Part shown: positions 42,383 through 53,629 of the stretch, in pieces
Layout: every line of letters starts with the position of its first letter
Numbering within the stretch: position 1 is the first letter of the stretch
Origin: Lactifluus volemus
Lineage: Eukaryota > Basidiomycota > Agaricomycetes > Russulales > Russulaceae
Length of the DNA stretch: 64,000 nucleotides
Assembly: GCA_022376515.1 (NCBI GenBank)
Contig: WTXI01000144.1
Span: 1-64,000 of the forward strand
Reading direction: 5' to 3'
The notes under the pieces: generated by a model
What the model saw: only the letters and a program-made list of their open reading frames with translations
Told to the model about the DNA's origin: nothing
Databases searched by the model: none
Translations under genes and position numbers: made by a program

Positions 42383-42798
42383 CTCTTCCGCCCCCGCCCA
42401 AGCCGCCGAGGTAAAAAGAACAACGGCAAAGGTAACGCGCAAGAGGAAACATCCGTCAATGCCCAAGCGGGCCCCTCCAATGTAACGTTGGAGGAGATCC
42501 TCGACCCAGATGGCGACCTCTACGACCCCCCCCCCTGCCCCCGAATGCAACCGGCCCCCAGATCAGAACGGTGTTACACAGCAAGGCAATAGCCGCCATG
42601 TGTAACCACCAATCCATGGAGGTAGATGGAACTGACCCTGAGGCCTGCCCCATCAACGAGTACGACCCTGGGGAGTTCCCCGAGGCCCTAAACGGCAGTA
42701 CCTTCAAGCCTACGGAGGTAATTAGCGCCGCAGCACAAACTAAAGAATACTCCCCCTCGCGCCCCCACCACGGCGCTGCCCAGCAGTACTTTAACTAA
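42383..42798 (+). pseudogene. LINE ORF1, segment 4 (C-terminus)
   Basis: Continues segment 3 in frame (RPRPSRRGKKNNGKGNAQE) to a TAG at 42590-42592. A second frame (from about 42540) continues with EVDGTDPEACPINEYDPGEF and ends in a TAA that overlaps the ORF2 start as TAATG at 42796-42800. A C-run of about ten bases near 42527 separates the two frames and is the likely site of a length change. The overlapping stop/start is a usual LINE arrangement for translating ORF2 by reinitiation. Confidence 0.75.
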
Positions 42799-45700
42799 TG
42801 GCAGTACACCCGCACATCCTCATATCGTCCACGAATATGCGCAAACGCAACGCGATTACTCACGCCCTGCTTAACAGCAATAATAAAACCCACCTGTTAC
42901 TAATACAGGAACCTTGGTTCGATACGATCGGAACCGCAAGGAAAGACAACACCCGAGACGGAGTAGATGTGCTAGGAGGAGTAGCATCCCCAGCATGGGA
43001 TATCCACTACCCTGGACACGCGGAAGGCAAACGACCAAAAGTCATGGCCTACTCGCGCAAACAGACGCAGACGGACAACGGCACACACTTCACAGTAGTG
43101 CCTCGTTTAGACGTCTGCGCACACCCAACGATTCAAGTCCTCGACCTCGTACTTGACAAAGAACAGTGGCGAGTAATCAATTTCTACCACGATATCCGGG
43201 ATAATACATCGCTCCAAAAACTCCTAGAAATTGACATCGACGCGATCATACCCACCTTAGTGATAGGGGACTTCAACACCCACTCGCAAGCCTGGTCCCC
43301 CCCCAACACCCCCCGCTCTCAATGGGCCGGCCACCTAGAAGAATGGGCGGCCACAAACCTACTCACGCTTGCTAACAACCCAGGGGAAATCACCCGTAGA
43401 GGCGCGAAGCATGAACGGGACTCCGTAATTGACCTAGCCTGGTACAACGAAGCAGCCATTCAGGCAGCTACTTTCACAGGCTTAACCACAGACTGGGAAG
43501 GCAGTTTAGCCTCGGATCACGCTATGCTACACACCCTGGGACACCCACGTGAGGAGTCACTCAACCAAACCCCGGAATCGGACCTTGGCTTTGTGATTGA
43601 CCCGGAAAGAAGGGATGAATGGACCCACGCCTTCACGGTAAAGTCCAAAAAAACAGCGTTCCGAGTCAACCCAACTGCAGAGGAAATCGAAGACGCGACA
43701 GAAGAACTAATGACGGACATAATCCGGACCAATGAGGAGGTTTTCAAGCGACGGAAACCCCCACACCCCAGAGCCTTCCCCTGGTGGAACGCAGCCTGCT
43801 CGACCGCGACCCAAAACCTACACAAAGCCCAGACAACCCAGACACGAGGAACAGCACAAGCGAGACTCAAAGGTACAGTGCGAATGGCAAAGCGCCAGTG
43901 GGCCGATGAGTACATTGAGAAGACCCAACTCTGGGAACTAGCCGCCTGGCGCCACGGTCAAAAGGTAACCAAGGTTCTGTCGCTGCAAGGACCTAACGGT
44001 CTGGTACACACGCACAAGGAGGTCGCAAGCATCCTCTCGCAGCGTTTCTTCCCCCAAACCCCACCAAGAGTAGGCCCGGTTTTCGAAGACGACCCCCCCC
44101 CACGACCAACAAGAACCCTTCCCCACATAGATAAAGACCTAGTTGGTTCCCTCCTCGCGACAACAACCAGCAAATCAGCACCGGGACAGTCAGGCCAAAC
44201 CTGGACCATCCTTAAGTGGGTCTGGCCTTCGGACCCGGAGCACCTGGTAGACCTCTTTTCAGCGTGCCTAAGAGCGGGCTACCACCCCCGACCATGGAAA
44301 GAGGCAGTAGTATGTGTAATCCCCAAGCTGAACAGAGCTGACTACTCCCGCGTGAAGAACTTCAGACCTATCTCGCTACTGGAGTGCCTAGGCAAACTCC
44401 TGGAGAAAATCGTAGCAAAAATCATCTACAGAGAGATGACCACGCATGAGCTAGTCCCCACTACACAATTCGGAGGACGGAACGCCTCGTCCACCCTAGA
44501 CGCGGGCCTCACCCTACTCCACGACATCCAAGCAGCACATAAGGCAGGGCTAAGAACAGGACTACTCTTGTTCGACATCCAAGGGTACTTCGATAACATT
44601 AACCACGAAAGATTAATTCAGATCTTCGCCAACCTGGGCTTCGCACCGGAACTAGTCCACTGGTGCCGCTCCTTCCTAACGGAACGCACGGTCCGCCTCC
44701 GCTTCAACGGCAAATTGTCAGACCCTGTCGAATTCTTGGTGGGAACCCCCCAAGGGTCACCTGTATCACCGGTGCTATCGACAATCTACACCTCCCCACT
44801 GCTGCACAAAATGCGAAACTGGACCCGCACGTCACTAGGTATGTATGTGGACGACGGGGCCATATTCGCATGCGGTCGCAGCTGGGAAAACGTCGAGACC
44901 TCCATACGTGAAGGATACGCGACATGCATCGAGTGGCTAACGAGGGCCGGACTCAGTGCAGAACCGGAAAAAACGGAACTGATCTACTTCAAAAAGCGAG
45001 GGGAAAAAACCGACCCGCCCCACCATATCTCCCTCCCCCTCCCGGCCCCCAACACACACTACAGGGTCACGTCTACGAACACCCTTAGGTACCTGGGTTT
45101 CTTCTTTGACAGCCGCCTCTCCTGGTCACATCACGTAGAGGTAATGTGTAACAGAGCGCGAGCATCACTAAAGGCCCTACGGCTCCTGGGAAACTCAGTC
45201 CGAGGCCTCGACCAGGCGAGATGGAGATTAGCTTATAATGCCATCTGCCTGCCAGTCCTCACATACGGATGTCAACTCTGGTACACGGGCAAGCAAATCA
45301 CCCTGGTCAAAAAACTCCAAGTAGTCCAGAACGACGCGGTCAAGCTGATCTCGGGCACCTTTCGGACCACCCCACGTGAACCCCTACACCACCTCCTCAA
45401 CATCCTCCCTATCGACCTCCGCCTCAAGAAGATACTCTTGAAAACCGCCCTCAGACTATACAAAGCCCCGAAAGGAAGCCAGCTACTCATCAGACTGGGC
45501 GGTGCGTGGCATGTGCAGACCGCTAACGACTTACTGCTCCCGGCGCCAAGTAGAGCCAGCCTTAAGACAACCTTGCGGTCACTCGCAAACAGAGTACCTG
45601 TGAACGGACCACGCATAGACCCTTTCCCGGAGCTCCCACCAGGAGCACCGGACTGGAATGGAAGGGTCAAGGTAACACCCAAACGGAAAGACTGGGACTA

Positions 45701-46768
45701 CGAGCAGGTCACCAATACACTCACAACAGCATGCCGCGACGGTACAACCATCAACATTTTCTGCAACGGCATACGCTCAAACAAGGGACGCCCGGACAGA
45801 AAGCAAATCGGAACCACCTCCGCGGCGCTATACCAAGAGGGAAGGGAGATATACCACGCTGAGAGAGTCCTTGGAGAATCGGTGACGGAGCAGGACATAA
45901 TGCTACGTTCACTCCATTCTGGATTAGACACTCTCACCTCCCTCCTAGACGCCCAACCGCCCCAACAACACAAACCCATCGTCATCGCTTTAACAGCGGA
46001 ATACGCGCTTTCGAAAGCGCTAGACGCATCCCCACATGACGATCAAGCGGAGTCCATCAGACTACTCACAAGATTGGACACTGCACTCGTTAAGTACCCC
46101 AACGTCAAAATCACCCTCCTGTGGCTGCCCAAAAACATACAATTCGTAGGCTTCCGCAGAACGAGACAACTGGCTCTCGAAGCCGCTAGGACAGCGGCCC
46201 TCGACAACCTCGCCGAACCCCAAACGATAAACAACCAACTGAAAAAGGCCGAAGAAACGGCGATAACGGAATGGGCAGAGCGGTATAACCAAGGACCGCA
46301 CACATCAATGGCCTACCGAACTGCGCTCACCTCCCCTCCGAACGGGAAAACACACCACACCTTCCAACCCAAGAAGCACCCCTACCCACTAACCACAGGA
46401 AACCACACCACCGGCCCTAATGCCTCTGAGAGAGGCCCAAAGCTACGTTCTCCAGATTAACACACTCCACTTTCTACCGTTTTATTACAGGACATGCATT
46501 CACCGGAGAATACACACAAAGATTCTTCCCCCAACACACTCCAGAACAAGTCGCATGTCAATGCGGCGAAACCGTACAAACGATCGAGCATGTCGTCATG
46601 CACTGCCCACTTTTCGACACCGCGCGCCGCCGACATTTGATGTCAAATGGCCGCACTTGGAGCCTCAAACAGCTCCTCGAAACCCCGAAGCGCGTTCAAA
46701 GGCTTCTTAGGTTCTTAGAGGAGACGAGGGCCTGCAATAAACCGTGGGCGGTCTGGGAACCAGACTGA
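42798..46768 (+). pseudogene. LINE ORF2: endonuclease, reverse transcriptase, RNase H-like, zinc tail
   Basis: Open for 1,220 codons (42798-46460). An APE-type endonuclease has LLLIQEPW, GDFNTHSQAW (about 155) and ASDHAML (about 237). Reverse transcriptase has LFDIQGYFDNINH (about 590), GTPQGSPVSPVLS and YVDDGAIF (about 682). An RNase H-like part starts at INIFCNGIR (about 984). A frame change in a GAGAGAGG run near 46428-46436 moves the true C-terminus into another frame, which reads RFITGHAFTGEYTQRFF, then CQCGETVQTIEHVVMHCP, and ends WEPD at 46768. The endonuclease and RT residues look intact; the RNase H catalytic residues do not. Confidence 0.9.
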
Positions 46769-47013
46769 GGCACAGGGTCTTTTTCTTTCCGCAGCAGAGT
46801 CACCCCTGCTGCAACTACATACATACATACACACGACCGCCACATAAACACACCACACCACTACACACCGATGGCTTACAACCATCACCTACTCTCTCCC
46901 GTACATGATAGTCATAACGCTTAGTCACCCTTCGCGACCGCCTCTGTGCCACGTTGTACGCGCTGCGGAATACAAATTCGGATTCAAAAATAAAAAATAA
47001 AAATAAAAATAAA
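46769..47013 (+). other. LINE 3' UTR and A-rich tail
   Basis: Non-coding. It includes a short CATA microsatellite near 46820 and ends in repeated AAAAT/AAAAAT units directly before the right target duplication at 47014-47028. Confidence 0.85.
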
Positions 47014-48160
47014 ATAAAATGGGAAATTAATAGTACTAGGGATGTAAGGGGCGAGAAGTGTGACGACGAAGTGGTGAGGAAGGTCGTGTTGAGTGGGAAT
47101 TGTTCCCACCCCCTCGGACAAGCGAGGAACAGCTACGATACTCAATTCCAGTATTTTGGTTCTAACCTCTGGGAATCCTTCCATGTGCGCGTCCAATCGA
47201 GTTAATCCATTCCGGCCGAGCAGTATCCCACCATGTTTGAGCTTAGACTCGAGCTATCCCAAGTTGGAATATGACTGGTTGCAAGTTCTCAGATCATACA
47301 GTTTTGTCGTATGTCGCCTGGTCATTTTCTCATGAACTGGGTTGAAAAAGGCGGAGACGCTTGATTACAGTAAACATCGGTCCAACCCAAGGTGGTAAAG
47401 CCATGGAGAAGTAGAGCGGTTATTCGTTTCGTGGACCGGCCGACGCTGGGATGTAAGTCATGGAATGCATTGTGTTACTGGACCTCGATGGGCTCATCCT
47501 CCGCTCGACCAACACCCTTGGCTTCTTCTCTAGTGGAAACATGGCATTTCGACGCTACAATGGCACCTACTAAACGACCTTCATCGATTATGGGCTGAAA
47601 TGGGGCATGCTCCGAACACTTAGCCACCGCATCAATGCATCGCGATGCAGGCTATACGCACTCTCCGAGTCCCGGACAATCGATTAAGCGGGGCGATCCC
47701 ACAGTTGCCGAAGGGGAAATCTGGCTTTGGACTCGTGCAGGACGGGCGGCCATGTCGCATCAATTTGGTGAGATAATGAGCATTAATATTAGATTTGGGA
47801 GACGAGCAATATGGGCCTCATTTCGTTACTTTCTCCTCCTCCTCGACCACCTGCTACCTCTACGTTCCGTCCTTTTCCTGTCTTGAATAGACTTTTGATG
47901 TCCCGAATATTACATGGCCATGTGTGCCGGCGGTGGACGCCTTCCGCCCGACTCACCCGGGTGTCACTCCATAACACGCAACAACAACCTTGATCTGTAT
48001 TTCTCCTGGCCTAAGGCACAAAAGTGCGGGCCACCCGATTATCGTACAAGAAGCAGCAGAGAGCTGCTGCGGGGAGGTGACTATGAAGACAGGTACTAGT
48101 AAGAAGAGAAGTGGAGAACATTGATGACGACACATCGACAATCATCCAGACACCTGACAA
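47014..48160. other. Class A spacer between units 4 and 5, right part
   Basis: Begins with the right copy of ATAAAATGGGAAATT (47014-47028) and continues the spacer left off at 18909, matching 54715 onward. It includes the block near 47395 shared with other class-A spacers and the 3' flank of unit 5, where the TATAAAG word is changed to TATGAAG (about 48081). No gene is seen. Confidence 0.65.
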
Positions 48161-49689
48161 TCAGTACATTTCTGTGAGATAGACAGTGACAGGGCAACTG
48201 GAATGCTGGCGTGAGGAAATGAATGGCTGTATAGCCTGCTGCGTGGACTCAGAGGGGGGTGGAAGGTAGAGATGGCGTAGCATCGGCAACGCGTCCATGA
48301 CCCTTTCCTCAGTGAGCTCTTGCAGTGCAGATGCAATAAGTTCTCCCAGTCTGGGTGGTATACGCATGTGCTGCAAAGCCGAAAATGCATGAAAGAGCTC
48401 CAGCCATTGGGGGTTATCCACGAAGTCTTCCCAATCTGGAAACGCTACGTTCGATGTACTCCCATCGTCAGAGTCACTGGCACTGGCAGTGATGAGAAGC
48501 CGTTCTACATTGGATAAGAAAGGCGAAATCTTGCTGCATATTTGAGCTACAAATGGAACTTGCCAATCCAGCTCATGACAAGATATCCCGATAGACAGAG
48601 TAAACCGAAATCTCTTCCCTCCCGGTGGATCACGATGACCAACGTGGATGTAGACATTTCTCTCTTCAAAGTACAGCTTTGCTTCCTCGAAGGATCTGGG
48701 GATCTGTGTGCGACCGATAAACTGGACGAAATGTGGAATGTCAAAGTCGAGCTGATTGAAGAACCATGTGTCGACGGAAATAATAGCAGGAGTGTCGATC
48801 CGAGCAACAAGATCCTCAAAGTACTCGCTAGCGCCGTGGAACCCAAAACGGGTGAGAGCGGGGAGGACAATGCGTGTCAATGAAGAAGGAGGTCTATTTC
48901 CTGGATCAGGACGAGAAGCTGGGGATTCGAATCCAATTCGAACGACTTTAAGCTTGGTCAACGCGGATAGGGCTGTGGCCATAGCTTCGGGTGAAATGTA
49001 ACCAGTATTGGGTATGTTCCTGTAGTCAACTTCGACAAGATCATGGTGAAATGGAAGCAATTTTGGTAGTGCCGGAAATGGAATACCAATCAAGTGGAGA
49101 TACTTTAGACACGGGGAAGATCCACCCAAAAAGGTATCGCGAAGCACCGGTGCCGCTGACTTCCGAATATGAAGGTAAAGACGTGTCAAAACTGGATATG
49201 GCTTCTTCATCACTTTGTTGAGTCGCTTCAATAGAGTATTTGTTATACTGAGATCAATTTCGTACACGCGATCGTGATGCTTGAGTGCGGCAATAATGTT
49301 AGCTCCACTCAGAGGGAGCCTCGGTCTCGATTCCACTATGAGGATAGGAAAGGCGCGTGGCCAGACATTCAGCGTCTTCTTCACGGGTGTATTCGCATTG
49401 CATTGAAGTCGCAAATGAAGACGAAGCGGTGATTCGAACACAATGTATCTCCACCTTCGGCATACATGCACCAGTGCATGCCACCATCGAAGAGAGAAAT
49501 TCAAAGACATCATTTGACAGAAGTCGAAGATGTCGAGGAGGACATTGTCAGGGAGGGATCCGATTGTCACGCGTGGGAAAGAAGTTGGGTCTGCTCGACC
49601 CAAGTGAGTGATTGCTTCAGCGGCGGCTTATGGTCATGAGACGTACCCGGTCGTTTTTGATTAATAATACGCGCCTTCCGATGACGCAT
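48161..49689 (-). CDS. F-box/LRR-like protein, unit 5 (490 aa)
   Basis: Exon 1 49647-49689 (MRHRKARIINQKRP, one codon longer than most), intron 49591-49646 (56 nt, acceptor CAG instead of TAG), exon 2 48161-49590. The F-box is SLPDNVLLDIFDFC with RWWHALVHVCRRWRYIVF. It has the longest second variable loop of the family (TASASDSDDGSTSNVAFPDW), in place of ATSHPDDVVFSDW in unit 2. Its upstream spacer is class B and its first exon is the MRH type. Probable SCF substrate adaptor, apparently intact. Confidence 0.88.
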
Positions 49690-52133
49690 AATGACCTGTC
49701 CGTTCCCTTGTTCGTTGAGAAGATGGATAGTTACTATCGAGTGCAGTGTGACTGTAGTTCGAAATTTAACTTAGCAAGCCCATAGCAGTCAGGGATCGGA
49801 ATCGGGACATACCTGCGAGAAAGGGAACTCTTCGACAGAGACGTTGATAGTTCAGCTGAGGGCCGCAGAGAGGCTGTATGGTCGAGGCCGCACGACGCAT
49901 ATTACTAACACATGATGCACGTGGACCACAACCCTGAGCCCATGAGAATACGGTCACCCATCTGGCAGCGATAGAGGACAACATCCACTCTGAGTATCAT
50001 TATTAATAAGTATCATGTATAAAGTACAAGTATACTAACGATCGATACAAAGATGTCCCCGAGAAGAGGAACATCGAAGGCAAAGTCCACCGCGATGAGC
50101 AGCGATAGGGATAATTCTAGAGAGCGCTTATTAGTTACGCCCAACAGCCGTCGTTATGGCATAGGTGGAAGGATAGGGCTGAACGTACGCTCCCGAATAT
50201 TAACATGCATTTCTGTCCACAAGTCGACACTCAATCAAAGATTTTGAAGTACTTGCTTACCAGAATCGCGGGACAAAAAGGTCGTTCGCGTGCTCGCTGA
50301 GGGCGGAGTTAGCAAAGATTGAGCAGTACGTTCCAGGTGTAGCGTGAGCGTTCAGTTGATGGAGCCTGAGCTAGTAAGTGACGTCTGACGACGCGAGCAA
50401 GTTAATGTTGTTGAGATGTATGCCAGTAGTGGTCGCCTCAAGCGCTAGAATCTGAGAGGAGCGTTCAGTCATGGAGGTGGTGTGGAATACGAAAAAGGCA
50501 ACACACTCACAATCGTCATTTTTGCAGACCCCACTGTGTGTGGCGTTCTACTCGATCCGAGAACTACTAGACTTTGATTCTCGAGAGACAGTAAATATGC
50601 CACGAACCACCATCGCCACCAATGAAGATGCGCCATCAAAAAGAGGAGGTGCATGAAAAACGAGGCCAACGATGGTGACAGCGGGAGAAAATGGAGAAAG
50701 AGAATATGAGATTTGAGCTGAAGGGAATCACGTTGACTCAAGGAGACGCTCGTCACGAAGCAAAAATGCTGGCCATGGATACCCAGGTGGGGGCAGAGGT
50801 AATTGCGTTGTTAGGTCGAGGCGCGACAGTTTGGCAGCTGGCGGCCCAATTTACCGCGCTCTGCACCAATCGTCCAACGAACCCCGCCGGTTCCGTAACC
50901 TTTACACAATGAGGGTCACTGTCCCCGCACCCAGACCCTCACGTGTGCCAGTTGTGATCTCGCCCCGTTACAATCTCCAAACTCCTGCCGCCCACGTCAT
51001 CACATCGGGTCTGCTGTTCCAAATAGCCCGCCACCGCGATCTCACTTCCGCAACTCCAGCCCCATCGACCAACATCATTTTTCGGCACCCGAGCAAGAGA
51101 CAGAGCATAATTAAATTTCATCAAGAGTCACACCCACGGGACCCACCAGGTGCTCCCCGGAGCTTCGACGGGATACATAAAAGAAAGAGCAGCGAATGCT
51201 CAACTGACCGTTTCGGAAATACGAGTACGACGCCGGAGATGGCGACGGAAACGTCGCGTGCTTGCCATGTGCATAACAGCTCCTGCGCCAGACCTTGCAA
51301 CCTCTCTGAGACTCCAAGCCGAGCAGTTAAAGCCATGGAGAAGCAGACATTCTGATGAGCTCATCTCCGCTCGACCAACGCTTCCGGCTTCTTCTCTTGT
51401 GTAAACACGGCGTTTTGACGCTTCAACGACACTTACCAACAACTCCCATCGGGCTGCAATGGGAGATGCTCCGAGCACGTGGCCACCACATCAAGACATC
51501 GCTCAGCGGGCTCTCCCAGACAACGGATCAAGCGGGGCAATTCCATAGCTGCCGAAGGGGAAATCTGGCTTTGCACTCGCGCAGGACGGGCAGCTATATT
51601 GCATCAAATTTGGTGAGACAATGAGCGTTAGAGCTTAGAGTTGAAGTGTTTGTGGTAAAGCGAGCAACGTGGGCTTCAGTTTATTACTCCTCGACCACTT
51701 GCTACCTGCACGCTCCGTTCTTTCATACCTTGAATAGACTTTTGTGTCCCAGAAAAACGACTGCAGTGTATCGTAGAGGAGCTGCTAAATTTCTCATGAA
51801 ATGAATACAGTAGTTCGTCGTGGCAATCATCAACCGAATATTACATGCCCAGTTGTGCCAGCAATGTGTGGCTGTTCATTCCGAACTCCCCTTGGCGTCA
51901 GTCCATAGTAATACGCAACAAAAACCCTGATCTATATTTCTTCTAGCCTGAGGCACCAATGTGCGCGCCGCTTGTTTATCGTACATCAAAATACAAGAAG
52001 TAGCAGAAAGCTGATGTGGGAAAGTGGTAAACACTGGGAGGGGTGGGGAAGAGTTATAAAGACAGGTACTAGCAAAATGCGAAGCGGAGAGCATTGATGA
52101 GGATCCATCAAGATTAATCCAGACACCGGACAA
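49690..52133. other. Class B spacer between units 5 and 6
   Basis: About 2.4 kb with no convincing gene. It carries the class-B intron-like pair on the minus strand (donor near 50510, acceptor near 50455) and the GC-rich block at 50830-51080. The 3' flank of unit 6 includes TATAAAG on plus at 52055-52061. It closely resembles 10750-12870. Confidence 0.6.
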
Positions 52134-53629
52134 TCAGTCCATTTCTCTGAGATGGACAGTGACAGGGCGATTACAACGCTGGCGTGAGGAAATGAATGGC
52201 TCTATAGTCTGCTGCGTGGATTCAGAGGCACGTGGAAGGTAGAGATGGCGTAGCATCGGCAACGCGTCCATGACCCTTTCCCCAATGAGCTCTTGCAGCG
52301 CAGATGCAATAATCCCACCCAGTCTGGGCGGTATTTGCATGTGCTGCAAGGCCGAAAATGCATGAAAGATCTCCACACATCGGGGGTTATCCACGTAGTC
52401 TTTCCAATCTGAAAACACTACATCGTTAAAGTAACCGGTATTGATGAGAATCCGTTCTACATTGGATAAGAAAGGCGAAATCTTGCTGCATATTAGACAC
52501 GCGACCTGCCAATCCAACGCATGACACGATATCGCGATAGATAGAGCGATCCGAAATTCCTCCCCTCCCGGTGGATCACGATGACCAACGCGGATGTAGA
52601 CGTTGCTTTCTTCAAAGTACAGCGTCGCATCCTTGAAGGACCCGGGGATATGTGTGCGACTGATAAACTGGAGGAAATGTGGAATGTCAAAATTGAGCTG
52701 ATTGAAGAACCATGTGGATACGGAAATAATAGCAGGAGTGTCGATCCGAGCCACAAGATCCTCAAAGTACTCGCTAGCGCCGTGGAACCACAAACGGGAG
52801 AGAGCGGGGAGGACAACACGTCTTAGCGAAGACGAAGGTCTATTTCCTGGATCAGGACGAGAATCTGGGGATTCGAATCCAATTTCGACGACTTTAAGCT
52901 TGGTCAACGCGGATAGGGCTGTGGCCATAGCTTCGGGTGAAACGTAACCAGTATTGGGTATGCTCCTGAGTTGAACATTGACAAGGTTATGGCAAAATGG
53001 AAGACGTTTTGGTAGTGCCGGAAATGGAATACCCTCCAAGTACAGACACTCTAGACGCGGGGCAGATCCACCCAGAAAGGTATCGGGAAGCACCGGTACC
53101 GCCGATTTCCAATTTAGAAGGCGAAGACGTGTCAAAACTGGATATGGCTTCTTCATCACTTTGTTGAGTCGCTTCAATAGAGTATTTGTTGTATTGAGAT
53201 CGATTTCGGATACGCGATCGTGATGCCCGAGTGCGGCAATAATGTTAGCTCCTCTCAAAGGGAGTCTCAATCTCGATTCCTTGATGAGAATAGGAATGCC
53301 GTGTGGCCAGACATCTAGCGTCTTCTTCACGGGTGTGTTCGCATCGCATACAAGATGCAAATCAAGACGAAGCGGTGATTCAAACACAACGTATCTCCAC
53401 CTTCCGCATACGTGCGTTAGTGCATGCCACCATCGAGGGGAGTCATACCAAGGCATTTGACAGAAGTCGAAGATGTCGAGGAGGACATTGTCAGGGAGGG
53501 ATCCGATTGTCACGCGTGGGAAAGAATTCGGGTCTACTCAATCCAAGTGAGTGATTGCTCCAGCGGCAGCCCTTGGTCTTGAGACGTACCTGGGTCTCTT
53601 TGATCAAAAATCGACTTCGGAAGATGCAT
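52134..53629 (-). CDS. F-box/LRR-like protein, unit 6 (479 aa)
   Basis: Exon 1 53590-53629 (MHLPKSIFDQRDP), intron 53534-53589 (56 nt), exon 2 52134-53533. The F-box is SLPDNVLLDIFDFC and RWWHALTHVCGRWRYVVF. Relative to its sisters it lacks residues around VAQICSK (here CLICSK), a small in-frame deletion. The second variable loop is NTGYFNDVVFSDW. MH-type first exon with a class-A spacer. Probable SCF substrate adaptor, apparently intact. Confidence 0.87.

Larger units (their letters stand above)
18910..47013 (+). mobile_element. Tad-like LINE (about 7 kb) containing three nested transposons
   Basis: A non-LTR retrotransposon on the plus strand, split into 18910-19542, 28023-29377, 30903-31251 and 42383-47013. 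ORF1 (zinc-knuckle, Gag-like) is followed by ORF2 (endonuclease, reverse transcriptase, RNase H-like, C-terminal zinc motif) and an A-rich tail of AAAAT-type repeats (about 46985-47013). It has a 15-bp duplication. The element begins one base before the ORF1 ATG, so the 5' UTR is missing and it is probably slightly 5'-truncated. It must predate the three elements inside it. It carries an in-frame stop in ORF1 and a frameshift late in ORF2, so it is inactive. Confidence 0.9.

Noticed and set aside
18910..47013. Repeat-induced point mutation (RIP) as the main cause of transposon decay
   Set aside because: Long frames of 1,220-1,960 codons remain open, LTR pairs differ by about 1% or less, and no dense C-to-T pattern is apparent. 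The few G-to-A changes seen are isolated.
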